DNA of 64,000 bases from Cyclina sinensis. Its lineage: Eukaryota; Mollusca; Bivalvia; Venerida; Veneridae. Below are positions 1-10,763 of the stretch, piece after piece (position 1 is the stretch's first letter; every line of letters begins with the position of its first letter). Below the pieces are notes generated by a model. It saw nothing but the letters and a program-made list of their open reading frames with translations. It did not search any database and was not told the DNA's origin. The stretch spans positions 43,807,134 through 43,871,133 of the forward strand of contig JAAONU010000001.1 of NCBI GenBank assembly GCA_012932295.1, read 5' to 3'. Made by a program: the position numbers and the translations under genes.

Positions 1-2607
1 GCTTTGCAGATTTGAAAATTCATACGATGTTATATTATACTCAGTCGAATACGATTAGCTTAACTTTGAAGTACCAGAAAAGGGTAACAATAATAAAAAT
101 ATAAATAAAAAGACAGAAAAACAAAATAAACAACAACAACAACAACAATGTCTAAATCAACCTTGAACTTTGCAACTTCTTCATGAGACAATGCATTTCT
201 TATTGATAAACAGAGAAAAGTAGCATTCAAAAGCCAGAGATACTCATAGAAAAAGTGCACCAAATTTAAGCATACAGCAAATATACATTTTTATTAAAAA
301 TTGGTGAGTCGTCATTTCCTAACTACCATCTTGTTTTGTAAACTTAAAAGTAAGTTCGACATTTAAGACCTTCTTTGTTTCTTATACTACTACTTATTTA
401 TTACAGAAGAACTGACATCTGCTTCAGATAAGTAGAAAAAATTGGTAGAATAAATGGGAATAAATGAATGTCTTGAAGTAAAGGAAGATAAGAGTGTACT
501 GTAGTGTTCTTGAATTTGAATGAGCCAATTTCTTAGGCTCGTGAGACGCTTTTTTATATTATATTCAGTTAAGTACTTCTTTCATCTGTCAGGGACATTC
601 GGAACGAATCAGAACAAGCCCAAGTCGGGCTTAAAACAACAACCTACTCCTCTTCGGAAATATTTCAAGCGCTGGGTCACGTAGAACGTATTCAGAAAGG
701 ATACTGATATTTATTTGAATGAGTTCAATCTTAAATACTTCATAAACTTGAATGTCATGATGTTTCTACATTATTTACTATAAAACGGCATATCTGATGC
801 AGAACGTACGATAGCAATAAAAAATCAAGTTTTAAACGAAGATTTACATTTGATTACGATTTTAATGTTAATGTTAAGTAGATCACTATGAACATAATTT
901 CTGTAAGGAATGTGCACGAACACATATGATTAAGTTTATAAATTCCTGTCATTATTCATATTATAAAAATGCTTGATACGAGCGATAATATCAGTTCGCT
1001 CGTGCTGAAACTTCAGTATAAATTTAGATACAAAATGTTTCTCATTATTGTTTATGGGCTCAATCCATGATTTAATCTTGTTTTATAAAGCTAAATTTGT
1101 CATGAAAGGTTTCAAAGTGCAAGTTAAAGGATTTCGGTTACTTTGATGCTCAGCTTTTACCAGGAAATGATTACAAATGACTCATTTGTGACTTGTTTGT
1201 CACCTAAGATTAGAGTTTACTTTGCAAGAATTAAAGCTGTCTAACAGTTTACTCGATATGAGATATAGACGTAATTATTAATTAATGTAATTTATAAAAC
1301 GCGATGTATTATAAACAGTCGATATAGTAGAAAGAATGAGAAAAATAAAGGTCAAAGAGAAAGTAGCCACATGAAGAACAATAAATCCAGCCACACCGAT
1401 ATACGGGTTATAAAAATGGTTGATCGTCTGATCTTAAGAGCAATAAATAATCAAGGACTTCAGCAAGCAGTTTCAAATAAGAGGAACATTTATAACATTA
1501 ATGACGTAATGAATTTTGTTCACCACGGGCAGCAAGTTCACTAGAGGAACATTTACACTAACAGCATCACAAGGCATGCAACAACAACTACCGAACGGTT
1601 TATATCAAGTTACCAAATCTGTATATTGAAAAAACACAAACCCAATCAGTAAGTTGGATAGAGAAATTAGCAGATAAACGTTTGGTATCGTTAACAGACG
1701 ACAAGAATAGTTGTCGCAACTTCTGATTATAGGTAAAACATCAGCATCATCATTTCCAGCCTGTGAGACCAAGATCCTCCTTGTCACTGGGATAATTTTT
1801 TAAAAGACATAAACAAACAGTTGATTTACACATGGATACCAACGTGGAGAAACAGCCTTTTGGTTTTTTAGTAAAAAAATTAACCGACTTAATGGGTGCA
1901 TTCAATTTTGTTTCTTTTCCGTGCAAATTGACAGTAATAAGAACGTCCGTAAACATCTCCGAGGTGAATAGCCCTTGCCAAGCATCATACGATATTCAGG
2001 CGGCTTGTTTCTCCGTTTTCGATACAGTGTGCGAGATCTGATTAACTTATCATCATTTATCTTTTGTTTTTATTCATCAGGACACCATCTGGCGATCAAA
2101 ACTTGTTAAACCATTCAGGCATGCGTCTTTAACATTCTGATATATTACATTACAGACAGGAACGGGCGAAAGGAGGAGTTTTATAAAAGATATATTTTAC
2201 CTTAGCTAAAGAGAATTGTTGATTAAATTCACGCGGAACAGTTGAAATTATGAGGTTAAATTTCGTGTTTGAAACATTATTTTTTTTAGTTCGGATAATA
2301 AGACAAAAAATTGAAAGACACAGGTGTCTTCAAAAATAGATACTTCCGTGTACCTCTACGAAGGTCGGAAATGAATTATCTTTATTTTCAGGGTGGAAGT
2401 TATTTCATTTGTTGGTGCCAGAAAGTTATTTGACAAAGCGTCTTAAGCAGTTGTGTGCGAAATATCACGTACTAGTTTGCATCACCATCTGGGGAAATAA
2501 GCTAGGGCAGGAAAAATATAGATGTACTTTGGATATCTCGGACAGTATGATGATTCTTGTCAGCCAGCTGGGATGTTTGTTTCTAAATTTTCTAACCAAA
2601 TCTGGCT
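1..2607. other. Gene-free upstream region
   Basis: AT-rich DNA with no reading frame that resembles a known protein. It holds a short (CAA)n microsatellite at 131-148. The part nearest the ligand gene should contain its promoter and 5' untranslated sequence, but I can name no enhancer or transcription start with confidence. Confidence 0.6.
2182..2189 (+). promoter_or_regulatory. Candidate TATA box (TATAAAAG) upstream of ligand gene
   Basis: TATAAAAG lies about 420 bases before the ligand start codon and directly after a purine-rich stretch. It is the best TATA match I noticed in the upstream 600 bases. In such AT-rich DNA this match is weak evidence, and an upstream non-coding exon is equally possible. 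Confidence 0.2.
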
Positions 2608-2980
2608 ATGCATCGCCTCCTTTTGTACTTTGGAATACGTTTACTTATAATCTTCAGTGTGACCAGGGCGCGACCGATAATGTTGAGTGTTGACGGCGGA
2701 CCGGAAGTGGATTTATCAGGAGCTGATATTTTTACAGACGACGATGAAAGTATTGATATTGATGTAGAAAATCATTCCATGTTTGGGTTGTCTAAATCTA
2801 ATAGACAATATGAGGAAAATAATTCTGGGTCGAGAATTGGTTTTGGTGGAAGCTGGCCTGGTGTTAATTTGTCGTTTACACCGGAATATATGCTTGAATT
2901 ATATGACAAGATGTCTAGAAGTTCACCTGCTACACAAACATCAAATATTGTCAGAAGTTTTAAAAATATACCTCAGTCAG
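2608..2980 (+). CDS. Ligand exon 1: signal peptide and start of propeptide
   Basis: Encodes 124 whole codons plus the first base of a split Gly codon. It begins [16 protein letters not shown], a typical signal peptide, continues through an acidic stretch ([15 protein letters not shown]) and ends in the conserved propeptide helix region [21 protein letters not shown]. The donor is TCAG|GTGAGT at 2,980/2,981, a near-perfect consensus. Reading past the donor meets a stop within three codons, which supports splicing here. Possible N-glycosylation sites are NNS and NLS. Confidence 0.93.
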
Positions 2981-5900
2981 GTGAGTTATAGTGTCACGTC
3001 CTGGAAGTATAAGTACAATACAACTACCACACGTTATTTACGTTAAGTTAGATACCCGTATACTATTCATTTTAATTGAAGTCAGATATTTACAGACATT
3101 GCTTTAATATTGATGTATTGCCCTCGAAGCTCAGCATACGGTCTAAAATATCACTTATGAGAGAAAATAAAAAAGATATCTGACAGAAACAGGACAAAAC
3201 TGCATTTATCACTATGTAAACCTTTATTAACTTGATTGCAAGTGTAAAGCTTCTCATTGAATTTCATAGACGGGAAATAGTTCTAGACGAAATTTCACTA
3301 TCTATTTTTAATATAAAAATATATCAATAATGCAGTTATCTTTCATTCACACAAAATTTCTGCAGCTGCGATGTGAAGGGACAAAAATTATCCCAGAAGA
3401 CATTTTATGATAATGTCAAATTTTTGTCAGCTTCATCATTTACTATATAATTTTATCTAAAGTGATGGTGGTTAAAGTAAAATTGCAAAAAACGATTTGA
3501 AATTAAAGAGGTTATTCAATATTTTTGTATTCTGTCATCACTCGATAAGAAAGAATTGCAAAAAAGACATTGAAAGGGTTGTAAATCGTAAGTTAAATAT
3601 ATAACTGAAGAAAGATTATGTATTTATTGCCCGAGTTTACTTACGTTTACATTCGATTTGCGCATCAATGGTCATTTATCAATTTACATTTTCTTTTAAA
3701 TTCCAAACAATTAAGCTATAGCAGTAAAATGGTTATTTCAAACTGACAGCTACCCGTACTTTTGTTTTTTTTTATAGTGAAGAGTAAAAGAAATGTTTCA
3801 AATGTCCATTTGTTTTTGCCTCAAAATCTGAAGTTTTTGAAGTTTTAAATAAATAAGATAAATATATAAAATGAATGAATGAATGAATGAATGGATGAAA
3901 TAAGTGAATAAATGAATTAATTATTGAAATGAATGAGTGAATAATTCAATCAATCAATCAAAATCGATGATGAATATATCTTATGTACTTCAAATTTCAT
4001 TTTAATGAATTTCAAATAACTTCCAAGAAGAGAGTGTTTCAGCTACAGATGGCTGAGTCTCGTATTTATTTAACGTTGTTTAAAAGCTGCACATTGGATG
4101 AAGTTAAGAGGTTAAGACGTTACTTTATTAATTACACATACAAAGTAGTCTATTTTTTATCTGAAAGTATTTCATGATACAGGCTTATAGAGACAATTCT
4201 TGATTATAGTCAAGGGTAAACGGAAATAACCAAATAAATTAATTATCGATGTGTGCAAAAGACCATAGTAATGTAATCAGAAGAAAAGTTTTTGGAAAAT
4301 AGTTTACATAATTCTCAGTGGTAGTTAATAATGGCTCTTAATCACGCGGATAAATTCATTTCTGTCAGATATGAAAATAAAGACAACCTACTAATTAATT
4401 AAGTCAGTGATAAAAGCATTTCAATATCATAAAATTGCAGATCCAAGAAATATATTTTTTCTCTCCAAAATTGTATTTACGTGTTTGCTATGGGAAACGT
4501 CAGTAGTTTGAATAGGACGTCACCTCAGGCAATTTTATATCAATAAATTAATGCCTGAGAGATGTAAATATTATCCTGTCTATTATACAGGTGTTAATGA
4601 TAATAATGAGAAGAATTTCAAATTCCTTTGGAAGCGGAAAAATGCACTGTAAGTGATCACATGGATTTTGAATCACATGCTTGTTGAAGTTTGAAGGTGT
4701 ATTTGTACGAGTATTTCTGGATGGATTGGCTATCTGAGCATACGACTTATATAAAGTTGGTTACGATTCGTATATCGCTTTAGAATATAACCGTTGGCTA
4801 TAGATCGACCACTTCAATGTTCGAGCATCTTTGCCATTTACTCTTGGGTCATCTCATTCCTGTAATAAGCAAACTTGAAAATACTATGCACTGTATTCCC
4901 TTTGCGTCTGGACACTTGTATTTACTGTTATCAGCATTTTAAGAATTTAGAATACAATAGCCAATAAGTGTGAAAACTTGTATGCAAGATACAAACTCAG
5001 TCACCGAAATACAGTGTTGTAAAGTGCATTACAACATATTTCAAACATAAAATTGATAAATATAAATTCAGTTTTACTTTATCTACATTTAATCTAAGTT
5101 ATTTTAGTGCATCTTCAATTGTTCCAATTCAAAATGTGTATAAACTTACCTAAAACTGACATTGCCGACTTGAAATGAAAGTGGAAGATGCTATCTAAGT
5201 AATGAACCGGTAAAACTCCTCCGGTTTCATGTCTTTCAGCAAATATAACTTTTGCATGCACGATGCCAGCTTTCTGTTAAGATTGCAGGTATTGTGAGGG
5301 AAGAAAAAAAATATTGGTTTTGAAAGAACTCATGTCTCAACCATTTATGCTTACAAATCTTTTTTTTTGGTACGATAAGTACTTTTCTACGTTGGAAAGA
5401 GCAAAAAGTTTACAAGAATGCTAATTCGTAAACGTTCTAATAAGGTCGCCCTAATTGCTTTTTAACATTTTGTTATTTTACCGTGCAATTTGTTAACGTC
5501 TTTCCTATTAATAATGAACGGTTCATCAGTGTGTACTTCCACGTGGATCTGATACTTTCTGCGGAGACCGTACAATGTTTGAGCCTTAAATTAGCTATCC
5601 TTTGTAACATTTTTTTTTATCTCAGAAATTGTACTTGAAATACTAGCTTCAGAACTGCCGAAACAAAGAGTTTTCAGTTTCTTTTGAACAAAACTTAGTT
5701 TTAGTACACTTTGATTAGTTTACTACTTCTTTACTTAATTTCAGGCAGAAATTCAACCGGAAATACCGAGAGTTTCCGGAACTACAGAGTACATTCCCTT
5801 GTTTTCGATATATCTGCTCTTGACCTTACGGAAAGTATAAACTTAGCAGAATTGAGACTGTATACTTTAATACAACGCGATCAGAGATCCTATATAGGCG

Positions 5901-8335
5901 TCAACAGAGTGGTATCTATCTATGAAATATTAGACGTTGGAAAATTGACAACCAGTGACCACACAAAGTACAAGCACATTACCTCAAAATATATTTATGG
6001 CCTGGAGAACGCCTGGGAAAGTTTTGACGTTACAGATGCGTTAAAAAGATCCATGCAACAGGGCGCAAGGATAGAAAGATTTGAAGTAAGAATTCAAACG
6101 TTGTTAATGGATACCGGGAGAGATAACATGGATATTAATGCCGATCCGAACGATACAAAACAACCTCTTCTAGTGGTTTATTCTAATGATAATTCCATTG
6201 AACACGAGCACAATGTTGAAAGACACGAATTGTTAATGCATGAACTCAGTTCTAGTGCAAATGGTGTTCATTTTACACCCTCTGGGAGAAGTCCAGGTAT
6301 CATGTATGGAAACAACGGCCAGAACTTAGTGCATTCAAGAACAAAAAGAAGTAGAGGTTCCTTTAAATCGTCAATATGTAAACGACGTCCACTTTATGTC
6401 AATTTCGAAGACATTGGCTGGCACACGTGGATAATTGCTCCACGTGGATTCCAGGTAATTATGAATTTGATAAGCTCAGCCGTGATGTACACTTGAATAT
6501 AACTCTATCATGCATTGATAAAATGACCAGTGTGTTAAAATGCCTAAACATTTCAGTAATGTTACGGATCAGTCATACTAAGTATTGTGGAGAAAATTAA
6601 AGACCAGTTATACATTTACCTAGGGTCTTGACCTATCTTCATGATCAGCTGCCATTAGCCAGAATCGAGCCTTAAATTAATGTATGGTCAGAATGATTTT
6701 ATGTAAACATTACGTAATATGTACTTATTGCTCACTTATTCTTTATATTTTGTACTCAGTTTGGGCTAAACAGTTCATAGACTATTCTAGAACGGAAATA
6801 GGAACATCTGGATTTTCAAAGAAATTCTTTCAATTAACCATAGTGATAGGGACACACGCGAACCAGGTGGCTGATATAAATGATACTGCAAAACAAAAAA
6901 AGCGATACTAAAGACCACCTTTCTTATCTCCCGTACATATCGATGCAGAAAATATGAAATATAGGCTGTTAACTGAAATATTCAGAGAAAATGTGGTCAG
7001 AATAAAAAATCCTATAAAATTTTATGGCATGATAAAAAGTCCCATAATTGTGAAATGTATTGATAATTAAAGGTGTGCCGTTTTAGTTTTTTTGTACATT
7101 TTTGAAATTATGATGTGTAAAATACGAAAAACTTTATTAAATAAGTTTAGTAACTTATTTTTGTATACCGTAACTGAAATCTTTATCCTCATTGAAAATT
7201 GTTTAGTTAAAGAAAAGTGGGAAAGAACGCAATATAGGCTGTTTTTAAATTTCAGCAGTTTGACTTTGGCACGCTTAAAAATGTTTCAGTCATACTATAA
7301 CTTTAATTTTGATCAAGATAAAAGGATTTCTTGAATATATTGCTTTCTCCTATTAGTGGCACTGTACCAATAAGAGCAGTAAAGTTGTAATGTAACATGG
7401 TTGTAAAATTATTCCACCCTTCCTCTTAACATGTTCTTCAATTATTTCTTGAACGGAGGTTTCGAAATTATCTTCCGTCATTATCACTACCGTATGCTCC
7501 ACTGACCCACGGCAGGCGTGTTTCTGAACTAAGCACCTGCTGATTTGAAATATTCTTTAAATATTCAGCTTCTACTGATAACATCAAAGGTTATATCATT
7601 CCGTGTTATGTTGGAAAGGATAAAAATATAGGAAAACAAATGATGTTTGCACGCGCGTTATCTATACCTTTGTATAAATCATAAATCAATTTATGTTTAT
7701 TCTCTATGCAATGGAATTCTACGGAGGAATACAAGGCATTTATCATTCTAAATTCTTGAGCAAAAAAAAGAAAAAAAAAGAAAAAAATCATTCATTCATC
7801 AGTAGAGTTGCAAGGATACAAAAAGGGATAGCAATACTTTAAAATTTGGCAAGGTTACTAGTATTACACATCTGACTATTAGCACTAGTTTAATGACTAA
7901 ACCTTTTTTCCATCCGTCTTCATTGGCCCTTTTAAATCTAGCTCATGGACTCAATATTCAAACACTTAAGAAAAAAAAACAACAGATAGAAAAAAACACG
8001 ACGAATTACTTTAGTTGAGAGATAAACAAATGTACTTACTGATAAACGAGAAATTTGACTTCTGTGTACGAAGTGATCGAGAATTTTGTTTTCATTTTCA
8101 GGCGTATCAGTGCGCGGGAAAGTGTTCATTTCCGTTGAGTGACCATCTGTCACCTTCAAAACACGCCATCATTCAAACACTTATGCATACAATTCATCCA
8201 AAAAGGGCTGCGAGGTCTTGCTGTGTCCCAACAAAGTTGGATCCAATTTCAATACTGTACATCGACGAGCAGGGTGTCGTGACCTACAAATACAGATACG
8301 ACGGAATGGTGGTCGCCGGTTGTGGTTGTAGATGA
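2608..8335 (+). CDS. BMP9/10-like TGF-beta family ligand, three coding exons
   Basis: Secreted signalling ligand. Family knowledge: such proteins dimerise, are cut by furin and act through type I/II serine-threonine kinase receptors and SMADs. Joining 2,608-2,980, 5,745-6,454 and 8,102-8,335 gives 1,317 bases, 438 residues plus TGA, with GT..AG at both introns and consistent phases (1, then 0). Seen: a hydrophobic signal peptide at residues ~1-21; propeptide motifs YMLELYDKM and NIVRSF in exon 1 and [12 protein letters not shown] in exon 2; furin site RTKR ending at residue 326; a 112-residue mature part with all seven cysteines ([23 protein letters not shown], terminal CGCR). The mature segments [13 protein letters not shown] and PISILYID resemble BMP9 (GDF2)/BMP10 more than BMP2/4 or activins. 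The start is the first ATG after an in-frame TAA at 2,593-2,595. The exact orthology group would need a tree, so I give no symbol. Confidence 0.95.
2981..5744 (+). other. Ligand intron 1 (phase 1, 2,764 bp)
   Basis: Bounded by GTGAGT and TTTCAG. AT-rich, with a short ATGAATGAATG-type tetranucleotide run near 3,871-3,892 and CAAT repeats near 3,947-3,961. No nested gene or recognisable element was seen. Confidence 0.9.
5745..6454 (+). CDS. Ligand exon 2: propeptide, furin site, start of mature domain
   Basis: Opens after acceptor TTTCAG and restores the split Gly codon. It encodes the bulk of the TGF-beta propeptide ([42 protein letters not shown]), then the RTKR cleavage site at 6,338-6,349 and the first third of the mature ligand ([28 protein letters not shown]) with cysteine 1. 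It ends on a whole Gln codon before donor CAG|GTAATT. An NST glycosylation site sits just after the exon 1/2 junction. Confidence 0.95.
6455..8101 (+). other. Ligand intron 2 (phase 0, 1,647 bp)
   Basis: Begins GTAATT and ends TTTTCAG. It splits the mature growth-factor domain between cysteines 1 and 2. A poly-purine run of A/G lies near 7,761-7,789. No gene was recognised inside; the short reading frames it contains look like chance. Confidence 0.9.
8102..8335 (+). CDS. Ligand exon 3: cystine-knot core and C terminus
   Basis: Encodes 77 residues plus TGA. It supplies cysteines 2-7 of the mature ligand: [12 protein letters not shown], the HAIIQTL helix, the paired cysteines in SCCVPTKL, and the terminal CGCR. 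The CC pair includes the cysteine that usually forms the inter-chain disulfide, so the protein is expected to dimerise covalently. Gap-free agreement with the family around PISILYID and [12 protein letters not shown] supports the BMP9/10-like placement. Confidence 0.96.
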   Translation, partial: AYQCAGKCSFPLSDHLSPSKHAIIQTLMHTIHPKRAARSCCVPTKLDPISILYIDEQGVVTYKYRYDGMVVAGCGCR

Positions 8336-9610
8336 TTGCTGTATAAACTATAATTGGACTCGTCTGTCTTTCAACATTTCCAGTTCTTTTTATAGTCATA
8401 AACATTTCATAAACATTTAGCGAATAATGAAAATCAGGAACAGATTGCTTAAATTTGTAGTCTGATTTTGATCTGCACTTGTCGCAGTGGCAAAAACATG
8501 TGCCATGATCGGGAAAAGACCTACACGGTAGACAATATAAAACATGTGTATGTGTGTTTTCATATTGTGCCATTATACACTCTTACAAGAGTGAATTATT
8601 TATTCATTCTTTATACATGCAATGTTGTGATAAGAAGGTGCACATTATTATTATTTAATTTTCTTATATTTTGTAATATAAGTTTTAGAGATTATTTTCT
8701 TTACGTTTTAAGTCGCAGACAAATTTAAGTATTCTGCCATCTTTTCTTTTCTTTATTAAACGGATATTTTCATCAAGATATCTGAGTGTTGTCTTGAATT
8801 AATAGTTGCCGTAATATCTGGCCAATGAAAACATGTGTAACAGTTCGTTCGTTCTTTTTCATTATAATTATATCAAATTCTTTTTGCAATTATAATCGAT
8901 AGAAATATTTTAATGTCAGAAGGTAAAGCTATTGCCGTTAAAATGCAAATATCTCCCTACACAAGTTGATAATATTATCTGTAAGCTACTTCAAAATTCT
9001 GAAGAAGAAAAAACATGGAAATAAAACATTTAAAAACTTGTTTTTGTCGAATTTCTTAGGAATGTACTCAGACTGAAATTGGGCTTTGTTTGTGACTTGC
9101 ACTCAATCCAGTTATTACTGGTACTTTCAGCGCTTTGATCACACTGCTAGAACGTTTATAGTAAACGTGCTTAGATAACATCTTTTTCTAGAATAGAGCG
9201 TGAACAAATTACAACTTGTCTTCTTAAATTGCTTTATTCTCAGAACATGTCAGACCTTTTTGTTTATGCTGTTATTTTAATCTGTTTTCTGTTAAGTATA
9301 TCTTTTCTCTGTTCTTCAGACTGTGCATCTTTTGTACGAATTTTCGTCTTTTGCCAAAATCCCTTTTCTACAAAATAAACATGTAAATATTTCATTCTTA
9401 AGTTGTTGATTAATCCAACGTCATATTTTTCTTTAAACAAACAAAAATGGAAGACACAGAAATAACATAGAACTATTTGCACGATTTGACATCTTGTCAA
9501 TAGCCTTTTTTCATCTTTTTTTTAAAACTGATAATTGATTTTCATACAGATTTTATACATTCGTAGAGTTTCAACCACTGTGTATATAAGCTAAAACCTT
9601 TCTAGAGTTA
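8336..9610. other. 3' untranslated and intergenic DNA
   Basis: Contains the probable 3' untranslated region of the ligand gene followed by AT-rich DNA with no recognisable coding sequence, up to the mariner remnant. Confidence 0.6.
8755..8760 (+). terminator. Candidate polyadenylation signal ATTAAA
   Basis: Common variant polyadenylation hexamer about 420 bases after the ligand stop codon. A canonical AATAAA follows at 9,020-9,025. Either could end the transcript; the sequence alone does not decide. Confidence 0.35.
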
Positions 9611-10763
9611 CGAGGGTGTTTTCAGATGTTATATTATCAGGTCCTGTAAATCTGTTGTAGGCCTATTTACTAAATGCAGATTTTGTTAATTTCATGTCTT
9701 TACAGTATTCGCCTTTGTTAGCTATGTAAAGTTTCAAGAGTTTTATCCAATTTTAAAAGCGTTTTTATAGTGAGATTTAGGTATACCTTACATTCAGCTG
9801 AACACTGACCCATCTTAAAAAGTCCTGTACAGTTGCAGATTTGTAAGATGGCGCATTGTCATGTAACAAAGTCAAGTACTGTTTACATGGATGACGATTT
9901 TCGCATTTCTTTTTCAGCTTTTTCAACACTTAGTTTCTAGAATGCCACAGGGACTGATTTTCCCTTTGGAACGGCAACATGAAGCAATGGGTCATATATA
10001 TTATAAATTACGAATATAACCTTCTTTGCACTTGTAAACCTTTTTGCAATGGTTGGACGCATATACCCTTTTGTTGCCCGTATTTAATTGCTAACCCTTC
10101 GAGCTAGTTCAAAAAGTAGGACCCACGTTTTGTCCCCTGCCAAAAAGGTGGAAAAAACTTTTCTTGACAATTTTTGGGTGCAAGTTTAAGAGATTTCTAG
10201 CGACTCGTACTCTAGTGCGCTTTTGCTCATCCGTCAGCATATGAAGTAGCCATCTGTCAGTAAGTCGGATTTTTAACTTTTTAACCCTTTAGAATTCGAG
10301 AAAAACTTGTGTGAAATACCAACCTTGCTAGCTATCTAATGCATTTTGAGACGCGCGTCTGAATTAACAGTCCTTAACTTTTTGGATGAACTTTTCTGAG
10401 GTTGAGGTTGACCGGCACCCAAATTTAGGGTCATCTTTCAGCGTGTATGTCCGCTCTTGAAATTTTTCACTCACCTCGAAACTGCCTGATAGTACACTTC
10501 ATTGTGTCCACTGAAATGTTCAATTCTTGGTATATCTGCTTTACGTAACCCCTAATTTCAACAGCTTTTTTACTTCTTCTCCCAGCCGTTTTTGCATTAG
10601 TATTTTATGACTAGACATGGGAACAAACTGAATTGTGATCGTAAGATTTGATTTAGTGTCGGTCTAAAGCCCGTAACGCTTAACCTAGCGTAGAATTTTC
10701 ACGACTTCATCGTGTTACATTGGAAAAGCAAGGTCGAGAACATTACATCTGAAAACACTCTCG
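9611..10763 (-). mobile_element. Decayed mariner-type DNA transposon
   Basis: The two ends are inverted copies: CGAGGGTGTTTTCAGATGT at 9,611 and, on the other strand from 10,763, CGAGAGTGTTTTCAGATGT. Both are bounded by TA, the usual mariner target duplication. Between them, the - strand carries broken mariner transposase motifs. The total of ~1.15 kb is a little short for a mariner (about 1.3 kb is usual), and the segment after the HDNAP motif is unrecognisable, so part of the 3' coding region is probably deleted. Confidence 0.88.
9779..10618 (-). pseudogene. Mariner transposase pseudogene (DD34D type)
   Basis: Read on the - strand from an ATG at 10,618, pieces in several frames match mariner transposase in the right order: MSSHKILMQKRLGEEVKKLL, RASQNAL near a KVGISH helix, LLHMLTDEQKRTRVRVARNLL, GDKTWV (the family has TGDETWV, holding the first catalytic Asp; here at ~10,132-10,134), VAVPKGKSVPV, and LLHDNAPSYKSATVQ (second catalytic Asp, ~9,858-9,860). 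Many stops and frame changes separate them. The YSPDLAP..D block with the third acidic residue was not found. The gene is dead; any activity at these ends would need a transposase from elsewhere. Confidence 0.85.

Noticed and set aside
2409..2693. 94-codon frame overlapping ligand exon 1
   Set aside because: It lies in another frame across the signal peptide region and lacks any family match; the ligand frame explains this DNA.
5205..5231. Small hairpin ACCGGTAAAACTCCTCCGGT
   Set aside because: Stem too short and loop imperfect; expected by chance in a window this size.
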